Shown here piece after piece: positions 27,130 to 36,097 of a stretch of 64,000 bases of DNA. Positions within the stretch are counted from its first letter, which is position 1. The number at the start of each line of letters is the position of its first letter. Position numbers and translations under genes: made by a program. The notes beneath the pieces are model-generated. The model was not told the DNA's origin, did no database searches, and saw only the letters and a list, made by a program, of their open reading frames with translations. The DNA is from Pseudomonadota bacterium (lineage in GTDB: Bacteria > Pseudomonadota > Gammaproteobacteria > Pseudomonadales > Pseudohongiellaceae). The DNA lies in assembly GCA_027621405.1 (NCBI GenBank), contig JAQCBT010000003.1, forward strand, positions 178,164-242,163. Direction: 5' to 3'.

Positions 27130-30100
27130 ATGCGCAAAAACTTTCCATACAAAAAGCAGGGCCTTGCCTTCGCAATCATGCTGGCCAGTGCCGGCACTTC
27201 AATCCAGACCTTCGCTCAGGATGATGGCGTAGAAGAGATCGTGGTTACAGGCTCATTCATCAGGGGAACTCCTGAGGATGCACCCTCTCCAGTAACCGTA
27301 ATCGACCGGGCGGCAATCCAGGACCAGGGCGCGTCCCAGATTTGGGACTTGATTCGAAATCTCGAGGTCAACCAGGGCTCAGACACCAGTGTTGCAGGTT
27401 CGAATGACGCCAGCCAACTTCAGGGCACAGCATCTGTTAACCTGAGAAACCTGGGTGGAAACTCGACTCTCACCCTGATCAACGGCAAGCGTTTCACACC
27501 GGCTGCGGTAGTAACCAGCTCGGGGCAGGAATTCGTTGATCTGAACACTATTCCTCTGGTCATGACGGAACGAGTAGAGGTCCTGACGGATGGCGGCTCG
27601 GCGCTGTATGGATCGGATGCGGTCGCTGGCGTTGTTAACGTCATCATGCGTACCGATTTTGAGGGTCTCGAGCTGTTTGCGGACACCCAGGGGATTGCAG
27701 AGTCCGGGGGCACCTACGAGCAAACCTTCAGCGGTATCTGGGGCACGAACTTCAATGACGGTGACACCCGATTAGTGCTGTCCGCCGAGCAGTTCGAGAG
27801 GGACCCGGTGCCTCTTGCCGACGCACAGTATTATGATCCGACCAGAATTATTAATAATGGTGAAGTGGGTGGATTCAGGGTAACCAGCCCGCTTGGTAGC
27901 GGATTCAACCTGGCCTACATTGATCAGGCCCTGACCCAACAACAGACTGCCGAGAAACTGGCACTTGGCGAGTCCGTCTCCGGAACTCGCGGCCTGGTTT
28001 TTGCAGACCCTCTGTGTAGTACATTGTCCGGAAACCTTGGCCAATTCTATCAGGACAACCGGTTTACCGGAGTTGGACGACGCAACGGTTACTGCTATGA
28101 AGACAATACAGCTAACGAGTTTATCGCGATTGGTCAGGAGCGAACCAGCGCAGCGCTGAGCTTCGAGCACACATTCAGTGAAAGCGCCGAGTTCTATTCG
28201 TTCTTTACTTACTCTGATCTTGAAACGATCAGGGAATGGGACGGGACAGCATTCTCTCGATCGGTGCATGTGGTGCATGCTCCAACCACACTGGGTGCCC
28301 TTTCCACATTTGTTGGCAATCCTGCTGTAACGACTCCCGCTGCCAACAATCCCCACCTCGCCTCTAATGGCGGCTTCGGTCAGGGCTACTACGGCGGCGG
28401 CGTAAGAGTTGGCTGGCCTCGCTCCACCGAAGATCTCGTGACTAGCAACACCACCTCCGGCGCCCAGATGGGACTGCGCGGAGAGCTGGAGGGCATGGGA
28501 TTCAATGACACCTCGCTGAATTATGACGTGAGCTTTGCCTGGAGTGATTCCAGCATTGAGCAACAAGTAGCCACCTTGATCAGGGATCGCACCGAGATGG
28601 CCCTGTTCGGCCTTGGCGGTCCTAACTGTACACCCAACGGCACCCCGAACCTGCATTTTGAGGCAATCCCATCATTCGCTCCTCTCAGCGCACTGTATGA
28701 TACCGTGTTCCCGGGATACGTATTGAACACCAGGGAGAGCACCTCCTACGCATTGACCTCAACCAATCATGGCCAGGGCGGTTGCGAATTCTTCAACCCG
28801 TACCTGACAGCTCTCACCAATCCTGAGCTGGCGAACTCACAGGAGCTGGTTGACTGGATGACTGGCAGGATAAACCGGGCCGACAAGCGCAATCAGTTAT
28901 TGGTATTCGATGCGGTTGTTTCGGGCGAAATGTTCGAAATGACCGGCGGTACTGCGCAGTTTGCTGCCGGCTACCAGAGGCGGGAGCGGGATGCATCCGG
29001 TATCGCGCCGGAGATCAATCTGCCAGGCCTGACTGTGATCAAGGGCTATGAGCCAGGCTTGTTCGGCGCGCCTAATCAGTTTGAGACTGGAATCACCAAC
29101 AATCTTGAATGTGCGAGTTGTATTTTCAACTTCGATGACTCACGGTCGGTCGATGCAGCATTTATAGAGTTATCCCTGCCGTTTGCTGAAAACGTCGAGA
29201 CCCAGATTGCCCTGCGTTATGAAGACTACGGAGGCAATATCGGTGGAGACTTGTCACCGAAGGTTGCCATGAGCTGGAGGCCAATCGATGAGCTGCTGCT
29301 GCGAGCATCCTACTCGCAGTCATTCCGTGCACCAAACATTGGCGTTGTTAACCAGGCGTTTGAGGCATTTGGCACAAACGTGCAGGACCCGCTGCGTAAC
29401 CAGCAGGTTCGTGCCGGTCTTCTGCCTGCAACTGACGAGAATGCCTTGCAGAACTTCTCTTACACTGCAGGTGCGCCAAACCCCAACCTGGGCAATGAGA
29501 CAGCTGACACCTACAACCTGGGCTTCCAGTGGAACCCCGGCGGCTCTCTTGAGGGCGTCAGTGTCGGTGCCGATGTCTGGAGATTTGAGGTCAGCGACCG
29601 GGTGCTGCCCCTGATTCCAAGGGCTGCGCTTAATCCTGAGATCGCGAAGTTCAACTCCGTGGTAGGCGATACGTCGAACTACATTCTCAACGATTCTCAG
29701 CCACTCGATGCCCGCGGGCCAGATGGCAACGTGATTGCCTGTGATCCTAATGCCCTGGCAGCTCAATTTGGCGTCGACTCTGAAGAGCGCCTGAACTGCG
29801 TCGTGAATCCCGCCGCCTACAGGGTAGATGGTGTTCAGCGTTCCCTGAACGATGAGAATGCTGGACTGACTACGCTGGTCTTGCCGGCAGTCAATGCGGG
29901 TAACATTCAGGTTCAGGGTATCGACTTGAGCCTGGGTTATCGCTGGAGCACTGACTTCGGTAATTTCAGGATAGCGGCTGATTACACCCACGTTGACGAG
30001 TATCTGGTTGCTGATGTGCCAGGATTGGAGCTGGGACTGCAAGAGACCGGTCGTTTCGACGCTGCTGGCGTCGATGGCGAGCAAAACATCGTGCGCGAGG

Positions 30101-30465
30101 TTCCTGACAACCGGGGTAACCTCTCCCTGAGTTGGAGTAGAGACAACCATCGCGTAACGATTTTTAATCGTCACACTGGATCTTTTGAGGTGCTGAGCCA
30201 CGCAGACTATCTGGCCAACCCCAATACGCCTCAAATTGAGAAGGACTACGCCAGAAGCAAGGTTGACAGTTACAACACCTGGGATGTGCAGTACGTGTAT
30301 TCACACGACTGGGCGAACAGCAGCCTGGGCTCATCGACCTTTACTCTCGGTGTTATCGATGCCACCAACGCAGACATCCCTCTGTATCGACGCGCATCGT
30401 TTAACGCCTCGGTCTTCGATGCTCGAGGCCGACGCTGGTATGCAAGATTGCTATGGCAGTTCTAA
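27130..30465 (+). CDS. Large TonB-dependent outer membrane receptor
   Basis: Outer-membrane active transporter for a large or scarce substrate, powered by TonB-ExbBD. The start at 27130 (MRKNFPYKKQG) follows an AAGGGAGA site; the frame is open from 27043 but without a site. The signal peptide ends near QTFAQ and is followed by EEIVVTGSFIRGTPEDAPSPV (TonB-box region), the plug domain (LRNLGGNSTLTLINGKRF; GGSALYGSDAVAGVVNVIMR), and the 22-strand barrel ending RWYARLLWQF. At 1111 residues it is of the large class common in marine gammaproteobacteria. Predicted outer loops contain several close Cys pairs (for example CASC near residue 659), unusual for the class. The substrate is unknown. A strong terminator follows. 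Confidence 0.92.
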   Translation: MRKNFPYKKQGLAFAIMLASAGTSIQTFAQDDGVEEIVVTGSFIRGTPEDAPSPVTVIDRAAIQDQGASQIWDLIRNLEVNQGSDTSVAGSNDASQLQGTASVNLRNLGGNSTLTLINGKRFTPAAVVTSSGQEFVDLNTIPLVMTERVEVLTDGGSALYGSDAVAGVVNVIMRTDFEGLELFADTQGIAESGGTYEQTFSGIWGTNFNDGDTRLVLSAEQFERDPVPLADAQYYDPTRIINNGEVGGFRVTSPLGSGFNLAYIDQALTQQQTAEKLALGESVSGTRGLVFADPLCSTLSGNLGQFYQDNRFTGVGRRNGYCYEDNTANEFIAIGQERTSAALSFEHTFSESAEFYSFFTYSDLETIREWDGTAFSRSVHVVHAPTTLGALSTFVGNPAVTTPAANNPHLASNGGFGQGYYGGGVRVGWPRSTEDLVTSNTTSGAQMGLRGELEGMGFNDTSLNYDVSFAWSDSSIEQQVATLIRDRTEMALFGLGGPNCTPNGTPNLHFEAIPSFAPLSALYDTVFPGYVLNTRESTSYALTSTNHGQGGCEFFNPYLTALTNPELANSQELVDWMTGRINRADKRNQLLVFDAVVSGEMFEMTGGTAQFAAGYQRRERDASGIAPEINLPGLTVIKGYEPGLFGAPNQFETGITNNLECASCIFNFDDSRSVDAAFIELSLPFAENVETQIALRYEDYGGNIGGDLSPKVAMSWRPIDELLLRASYSQSFRAPNIGVVNQAFEAFGTNVQDPLRNQQVRAGLLPATDENALQNFSYTAGAPNPNLGNETADTYNLGFQWNPGGSLEGVSVGADVWRFEVSDRVLPLIPRAALNPEIAKFNSVVGDTSNYILNDSQPLDARGPDGNVIACDPNALAAQFGVDSEERLNCVVNPAAYRVDGVQRSLNDENAGLTTLVLPAVNAGNIQVQGIDLSLGYRWSTDFGNFRIAADYTHVDEYLVADVPGLELGLQETGRFDAAGVDGEQNIVREVPDNRGNLSLSWSRDNHRVTIFNRHTGSFEVLSHADYLANPNTPQIEKDYARSKVDSYNTWDVQYVYSHDWANSSLGSSTFTLGVIDATNADIPLYRRASFNASVFDARGRRWYARLLWQF

Positions 30466-30485
30466 ACCAGCAAGCTGCGTAATCA

Positions 30486-30519
30486 AAAACGGCGATGAGC
30501 AATCATCGCCGTTTTTTTT
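30486..30519 (+). terminator. Rho-independent terminator after the TonB receptor
   Basis: A 13-bp stem (AAAACGGCGATGA with TCATCGCCGTTTT) around GCAA is followed by a run of T residues. Confidence 0.95.
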
Positions 30520-30542
30520 GCCTATATTTTTCAACCTGATAG

Positions 30543-30887
30543 CTAGCGCCGCAACTTCTCTTCCACGTCACGCAGCATACCGTCGATAGAGTCTCTTCCC
30601 TGGGTCGCCGGATCATGCTGTTCGAACAAGTTAATGACTCTCTCTGTTCGCCTGCCGAGGGCTAGCACCTTCTCGAAATAGCTGTCTGCCCCGTGTTGTT
30701 GAAAAAGCACATCTATTACAAAGGCAAAAAACGACAGGGCACTGAGCAACAGGTCGCGGAAGGCATCGACATAGAGCTTTATCTGGAATGTCACGAAGCG
30801 TTTGATCTGCGGCCAGAGCTTCACTGAGCGCCTTGCAGCAGCGGAGTTCAATGAATCGTCGGCCGCAGTGGAGGGATCCTGTTCCAT
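30543..30887 (-). CDS. Small protein with one hydrophobic segment, unknown function
   Basis: Not recognised. The frame is open from 31055, but the first 56 codons (many Arg/Ser, and overlapping a 10-bp inverted repeat) look non-coding; the ATG at 30887 gives 114 residues starting MEQDPSTAADDSLN. A basic helix (RRSVKLWPQIKRFVTF) precedes a hydrophobic stretch (LLLSALSFFAFVIDVLF), then an amphipathic helical C-terminus (YFEKVLALGRRTERVINLF). It is likely peripheral or single-pass in the inner membrane. It converges on the TonB receptor gene, beyond its terminator. Confidence 0.55.
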   Translation of the reverse strand: MEQDPSTAADDSLNSAAARRSVKLWPQIKRFVTFQIKLYVDAFRDLLLSALSFFAFVIDVLFQQHGADSYFEKVLALGRRTERVINLFEQHDPATQGRDSIDGMLRDVEEKLRR

Positions 30888-31324
30888 GGGTTCACTCTTG
30901 ATGGAAAATTGGTAGTTGGAAATGGTAATGTGAAGCCAGCGCCGTTTCGAGTAAAAAAGGGATCGACTGCGGACCCCGGGGATGAGGCCCGCAGTCGAAA
31001 CCAAGCGCAAACCCGGCACATGAAAACGCGCAGTAAAGGCGCTTTCGGGTTTCATTAAATAGACGCGGTGTGCGGCAAATTGGTTACACCCCCACTGTTG
31101 GAAATCCGTTTGCCCTCAGTCCTATTACATTCACAGAACGTGCCAATCCCTAAGCCCCTGATTTTCCGCGCATTAGTAATTAAAAGACGAGAGAGGCAAA
31201 GAAAATGGCCAGGCAAATTGCCAGATTTTGGCGAAATTGGTTATTAGTTGGGGGCAGCCACCGTGCCGGCCAATACCGGCATCAGTAGCGTACAAAGCCT
31301 GAAGTCTCGTTACCGGCAATGCAC
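30888..31324. other. 437-bp intergenic region
   Basis: It contains an inverted repeat at 30963-30998, a smaller hairpin (TGCCGG..CCGGCA near 31263-31280), and AT-rich sequence in between. No gene is supported. A 27-codon frame at 31205 is noted only as rejected. Confidence 0.4.
30963..30998. repeat. 10-bp inverted repeat upstream of the small membrane protein gene
   Basis: TCGACTGCGG pairs with CCGCAGTCGA across 16 bases that include CCCCGGGG. It lies about 75 bp before the chosen start at 30887 and could be an operator or a leader hairpin. Confidence 0.5.
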
Positions 31325-32635
31325 TTATTCTTTCGGGCCTTCTGCTGCTGACTCTGAATCGTACAGAACTGAGGACTCAACCGCCGCGCCACTCGCGAAC
31401 TCAAGCACTTCAAAAGCGAGCCCGGCATAACTCTGGAGTCTCTGCATTAGCCCGTCGCCGAAAATGGCTGCTGGCGTCCAGAAACCGCCACCGATCGCAC
31501 GCTTGTCGATATCCCTGTGCAGGCTGATGGCAGCCTGGGAAAGCATCTTGGCAGTGGAACCATATCCAGGATCTCGATCGCCAGTGACCTTCACCACGAT
31601 CGTGTCACCCTTTTCGGTCTTGCCGTGAAAGCGGATATCGAAGAAGCCGTTAAGTTGCTCTTCGGGGCTGGGCCCTTCACCGGGTTTGGGGAGGAAGAAC
31701 CTGGCAAACCACAGCAAGGGTGGAAAGGCGAGCACGGCACCCGCCAGAGCCGTTCCAAACCCCAGGCGCCTGGCTTTCTTCTTGCCGTCATTGCCATCCC
31801 CGGTAAGCACCGCCTCGTCGTAGGCAAATTCCGGGGCATAGGGCGTATCCCGCAAGGCGTTGCTACGAAGAACCACCCGGGTATTGATGGCTGCCATGAT
31901 GAATGGCCCAACCCAGGACTTGAAGTCCTCATCGTATTCCACAGCAACCATCCGCTGCTTCGCCCCATTGTTGAGTGGTCGCGGGCAGATGGAATACCAG
32001 TCCCGCATCTGGGCGGCGACTTCCGGATCATCGGCTGCTTCCTTGCGTGCATTGATGCCACTGGCGATTGTGCCCCCTGAGGCACCGCCGCGAGTCGCCT
32101 GTACCCGCATCTTCACCTGTGAACAATAGCTACCAAATTTTTGCAGGGCCTGATCCTGCAGGAATTTTACGCCGAGATCTGAAGGGATTGAATCGAAGCC
32201 ACAGCAATTGACAATACGCGCGCCACTCGCGCGTGCCGAGTCTTCGTAGAGATCGATCATACGCCTGACCCACTGCACTTCGCCGGTCAGGTCACAGTAA
32301 TCGGTGCCGGCCTCGGCGCAGGCCTTCACCAGTTTCTCTCCATACAGTGCATAGGGACCGACGGTAGAGATTATCACTTCAGCGCGCTGGCACAGTCCCA
32401 CCATGGCTGCCTCATCGCTGGAGTCCGCCACAATCACCGGTATGCCCGCTGCCCTGTCTCCCAGTTCGGATTTCAATGCATTTAACTTCGATTCAGAGCG
32501 TGCCGCCATCACCCAGGTAAAATTGGGCTCGGTGTATTCTTGAACGAGATAGCGGCACAGGATCTGCCCAACGAAACTGGTGGCCCCGAATACAATCATG
32601 TCGAATTCCTTATTGCTTCTAGGCTTGGTATCCAT
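31325..32635 (-). CDS. Saccharopine dehydrogenase-like/trans-acting enoyl reductase family oxidoreductase
   Basis: NAD(P)-dependent oxidoreductase of the SCCPDH family. The N-terminal Rossmann fold has MIVFGATSFVGQILCRYL (residues about 13-30; GxxxxVG form) and VIISTVGPYALYGEKLV near 89-105, followed by CAEAGTDYCDLTGE and NCCGFDSIPSDLG, all family signatures. A hydrophobic stretch near residues 290-310 (LAGAVLAFPPLLWFARFF) suggests membrane attachment, as in the eukaryotic and mycobacterial members. In mycobacteria such enzymes act on polyketide lipids; here the substrate is unknown. The next gene upstream is divergent. Confidence 0.82.
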   Translation of the reverse strand: MDTKPRSNKEFDMIVFGATSFVGQILCRYLVQEYTEPNFTWVMAARSESKLNALKSELGDRAAGIPVIVADSSDEAAMVGLCQRAEVIISTVGPYALYGEKLVKACAEAGTDYCDLTGEVQWVRRMIDLYEDSARASGARIVNCCGFDSIPSDLGVKFLQDQALQKFGSYCSQVKMRVQATRGGASGGTIASGINARKEAADDPEVAAQMRDWYSICPRPLNNGAKQRMVAVEYDEDFKSWVGPFIMAAINTRVVLRSNALRDTPYAPEFAYDEAVLTGDGNDGKKKARRLGFGTALAGAVLAFPPLLWFARFFLPKPGEGPSPEEQLNGFFDIRFHGKTEKGDTIVVKVTGDRDPGYGSTAKMLSQAAISLHRDIDKRAIGGGFWTPAAIFGDGLMQRLQSYAGLAFEVLEFASGAAVESSVLYDSESAAEGPKE

Positions 32636-32851
32636 GGGTGGAGTCTCCTGTGTTGAACCTGGTTTGGACTACTGCAACCGTGATCGCAGCGACTCTGTGG
32701 CGGGGCCGCTATGTTAACACCATTCTCATCTGAGCCCAGCAGCCGTAAACGGGCGTCCAAACTCCTACTCTCGCGGATGGCAGGCATTGCCCAGCGGGGG
32801 CAAATCATCGCTATACTCATGACACTAACCACTCCTGCCAGGAGACTCTGC

Positions 32852-35005
32852 ATGAGACTCAAATCCAGCTCCAGCGCCCGTCCGCTACCCCCATTAGCCC
32901 TTGTCCCGCTTGCAGCCATTCTGCTTGTCGCCTGTAGCGATCAATCTGCTCCCACTATCGAACCACCCGCGGCGACAGCCAGCACAGAAGCGACGACGGC
33001 AGTGCAGAATGCCAGCGCCATCACGGGCCAGGTAAGCAGTTCTGCGGGGCCCGAGGCAGGAGTATGGGTGATTGCAGAAACCGGTGAGTTCGACACCTTC
33101 TTCGCACGCATCGTGGCGACCGATGAAGAAGGCCGTTTTGCCATCCCCGATCTCCCCGCCGCCAGTTATCAAGTCTGGGTAAGGGGCTACGGTCTGGCCG
33201 ACAGCGCGAAATTTTCTGCCGACCCCGGCGAGTCCTTGCAGATTGCGGCGACACTGGCGCCAAATGACGCAGTGGCTGCCCAGGTCTACCCCGCCGCTTA
33301 CTGGTATTCCATGATGGGACTGCCCGACGAGGGTGAGCTGGGAAACATCGAGGGCGGCTTGAACGCCTACCTGACCTGGATGAAGAATATGGGGTGCGTG
33401 GGCTGCCACCAGCTAGGGCAGCAATCGACCCGTACAATTCCTGAATTCTTCGGCGAGTTCGAAACCCATGAACAGGCCTGGATGCGTCGCGTACTGTCAG
33501 GCCAGGCGGGACAGGGCATGTTCAGTCAGTTGAGTGAACGCCTCGATGGTGTGCCTTTCAAGTACCTGGGCGACTGGACCCAGCGCATCGCTGATGGTGA
33601 ACTGCCTTTTGCCAAACCCCAGCGCCCCTCGGGACAGGAACGCAACGTGGTGGTCACAGTAAGGGACTGGTCCAATCCCCGGGCCTATATGCATGACCTC
33701 TCCGGTACCGATCGTCGGGACCCCACGGTGAATGCAAACGGCCCACTCTATGGCGCGCCGGAATTGAGTACCGACGAATTTCCCGTGCTGGATCCGGTTA
33801 ACAACACGTCCTGGGTCATCAATGCCCCGGTACGTGATGCGGATACCCCCACCACTGCCGCTACCCCACCCTCCGCTCCCTCAGCCTATTGGGGTGATGA
33901 GATACTCTGGGACAGCAAGGCCAATGCCCACAATCCCATGCTGGATCAGGACGGCAGGGTCTGGTACACCGCCCGCATCCGTGGCGCCGACAATCCCGAT
34001 TTTTGCAAGGAAGGCTCCGATCATCCCTCGGCACAGTTATTTCCAAGCAACCGGGCCGGACGCCAACTGTCGGTCTATGATCCGGTAACCGGGGAATATA
34101 CCTTTGTCGATACCTGCTTCGGTACACACCACCTGCAATTCGCCTACGACGAAGACAACACTCTGTGGACCAGCGGTGGCGGAGATGTGGTGGGCTGGCT
34201 CAATACCCGGGAATTCCTGGAAACCGGCGATGAGGCTGCCGCCCAGGGCTGGTCGCCACTCATCCTGGACACCAATGGCAATGGCCGGGTCGATGAATGG
34301 ACCGAACCTGGCGAGGACATGGATCCCGGAAAGGACATGCGCGTGTCGGCCGGCTTCTATGCCGTCATGCCTAATCCTGCGGATGGCTCGGTGTGGGGTT
34401 CAAATGCCTTCGGCTACCCGGGCGCCATAGTACGCTTCGATCCGCAGACAGGACTCGGTGAGAAATACAACGTACCACTTCCAGGCTTTGGCTCTCGCGG
34501 TGCCGACATCGACAAGAACGGTGTAATCTGGGTTTCGCTGGGCAGCGGCCACCTCGGCGAGTTCGACAGGCGCAAGTGCGAAGGCCCGTTGAACGGCCCT
34601 GAGGCAACCGGTGATCATTGTCCGGAGGGCTGGACCTTTCATCGCCTGCCCGGCCCTGGCTTCCAGGATCTACCTGAATTCAGCGTCGAATCCAGCTATT
34701 ACACCTGGGTCGACCAGCACAATAGTCTCGGCCTCGGTGAAGACGTGCCAATTGTCACAGGTAATCTATTCGACGGCGTGCACGCCTTCGTGGATGGTGA
34801 GTTCATCACCCTGCGCGTGCCCTACCCGCTTGGTTTCTATACCAAGGGCTTCGAGGGAAGAATTGATGACGCCGATGGCGGCTGGAAGGGTCGCGGACTG
34901 TGGGTGCCCAGTGGCGACCGGACGCCCTGGCTAAAGGAAGGCGGCCAGGGCACTAAACCGCTGGTTGTTCACTTCCAGCTACGGCCTGATCCGCTCGCCC
35001 TGTAA
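32852..35005 (+). CDS. Lipoprotein: CnaB-like domain, CxxCH haem motif and beta-propeller
   Basis: Probable periplasmic lipoprotein enzyme or electron carrier. The start at 32852 (MRLKSSSS) has a CAGGAGA site; 47 upstream in-frame codons are probably untranslated. Lipobox LLVAC gives an acylated Cys near residue 28. Residues about 55-135 resemble a carboxypeptidase-regulatory/CnaB fold (GQVSSSAGPEAGVWVIAETG; GRFAIPDLPAASYQVWVRGYG). Cys182-Val-Gly-Cys185-His186 is a c-type haem motif. The C-terminal 500 residues have repeated Trp/Gly blades (GRVWYTAR; NTLWTSGGG; GVIWVSLGS) like the streptogramin-lyase and related propellers. Its 3' end overlaps the convergent heme A synthase gene by 53 bp. Confidence 0.72.
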   Translation: MRLKSSSSARPLPPLALVPLAAILLVACSDQSAPTIEPPAATASTEATTAVQNASAITGQVSSSAGPEAGVWVIAETGEFDTFFARIVATDEEGRFAIPDLPAASYQVWVRGYGLADSAKFSADPGESLQIAATLAPNDAVAAQVYPAAYWYSMMGLPDEGELGNIEGGLNAYLTWMKNMGCVGCHQLGQQSTRTIPEFFGEFETHEQAWMRRVLSGQAGQGMFSQLSERLDGVPFKYLGDWTQRIADGELPFAKPQRPSGQERNVVVTVRDWSNPRAYMHDLSGTDRRDPTVNANGPLYGAPELSTDEFPVLDPVNNTSWVINAPVRDADTPTTAATPPSAPSAYWGDEILWDSKANAHNPMLDQDGRVWYTARIRGADNPDFCKEGSDHPSAQLFPSNRAGRQLSVYDPVTGEYTFVDTCFGTHHLQFAYDEDNTLWTSGGGDVVGWLNTREFLETGDEAAAQGWSPLILDTNGNGRVDEWTEPGEDMDPGKDMRVSAGFYAVMPNPADGSVWGSNAFGYPGAIVRFDPQTGLGEKYNVPLPGFGSRGADIDKNGVIWVSLGSGHLGEFDRRKCEGPLNGPEATGDHCPEGWTFHRLPGPGFQDLPEFSVESSYYTWVDQHNSLGLGEDVPIVTGNLFDGVHAFVDGEFITLRVPYPLGFYTKGFEGRIDDADGGWKGRGLWVPSGDRTPWLKEGGQGTKPLVVHFQLRPDPLAL

Positions 35006-36008
35006 CCGAATTTCTGGTAGTCGCCAGAGCACCATCACGGGCATGGCGATAACTCATCCAGATCAGGAACTGCAGGCCGAACAGCAAGGTGGCTGCAAGA
35101 AGATGTAGCGGCTGCACCAGGGCCGGCATGCCGAGATGACCGAGTGTTGCACCTGAAGTCACAGCCACACCGATGATTACGATCATGCCGAGCGTGAGTC
35201 GGGTGAGGGTATGCATCCAGCCCAGTGAATTGATGAGCAGGCGGACAAGCCAGAGGTTGGCAAATAACACCAGTGCTGAGAAGCTGCGGTGTACGTAGAA
35301 GAACCAGGGCATGGCCTCTATCCAGGCAGATCGCAGCTCTTCGCCCTGGGACTCACGCAGGATATCGGTCATCTCCCTGACCTGGGTGCCCATAGTGACC
35401 TGCATAATGGTCATGCCGAGTACGATATAGAGCCATTTCTCAAAGCGCGGATCGATGCTGGTTACGGGTTGCGCTACCATCAACTGGCGCCGCGATTGCG
35501 CCAGCGCGTACAGCAGGGTTCCTACGATCGCCAATGCCATCAACATATGCAGGGTGATCATGCCCGGCTGCAGGTTGGAACTCACGACCTTCGCACCCAA
35601 CCAGCCCTGAAAACCAACCATCAGGAAGGTGGCGATGGATGCCCAGGTAATCCGGCTATTCAGGCGTCGCAGTGGCCAGGAAAAGATAGCTGTGGCAAAT
35701 ATAAGCAAGCCTATGGTCACTCCAACCAGCCTGTTCATGTATTCCGTCCAGGTCTTCACCACATTGAAGCGGGTATCGGCATAGCCGAGTTCTGCGTAGA
35801 TTTCCTGGTAGTTGGCGGGAAGCTGGGATTCATGGGTCGGCGGTATCCAGCTGCCAAAGCAGGTTGGCCAATCCGGACAACCCATGCCGGCTCCCGAGGC
35901 ACGCACGCTGGCACCAACCAGGATGAGGAAATATACCGCGAGTAGCGTAATCGTCGCCAAACGTCGGAAGCGGGGAAGTGCCGAATCGGCGGAGTATGTA
36001 GATGCCAT
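34953..36008 (-). CDS. Heme A synthase, COX15/CtaA family
   Basis: Inner-membrane enzyme that oxidises the C8 methyl of heme O to a formyl group, giving heme A for aa3-type cytochrome oxidases. The sequence has eight membrane segments and the family signatures: LVGASVRASGAGMGCPDWPTC near residues 31-51 with paired Cys, EYMNRLVGVTIG, QPGMITLHMLMALAIVG and YVHRSFSALVLFANLW with haem-ligand His residues, and HLGMPALVQPLHLLAATLLFG. The 351-residue length is normal for the proteobacterial form. No other cox genes are nearby. The last 53 bp overlap the 3' end of the convergent propeller lipoprotein gene. Confidence 0.92.
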   Translation of the reverse strand: MASTYSADSALPRFRRLATITLLAVYFLILVGASVRASGAGMGCPDWPTCFGSWIPPTHESQLPANYQEIYAELGYADTRFNVVKTWTEYMNRLVGVTIGLLIFATAIFSWPLRRLNSRITWASIATFLMVGFQGWLGAKVVSSNLQPGMITLHMLMALAIVGTLLYALAQSRRQLMVAQPVTSIDPRFEKWLYIVLGMTIMQVTMGTQVREMTDILRESQGEELRSAWIEAMPWFFYVHRSFSALVLFANLWLVRLLINSLGWMHTLTRLTLGMIVIIGVAVTSGATLGHLGMPALVQPLHLLAATLLFGLQFLIWMSYRHARDGALATTRNSVTGRADQAVAGSEQPAV

Positions 36009-36097
36009 TGCCTGCTGCTGAGTATTACTCTTTCATGAAATAGACCGCTGACTGAGCCAGTCACTGTCTGCTGCTCGGATTATAACCTGTGCGCCAC

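Noticed and set aside
31205..31288. 27-codon frame with an upstream GAGAGG, possible leader peptide
   Set aside because: Too short to judge, faces the convergent oxidoreductase gene, and no regulated gene follows on that strand.
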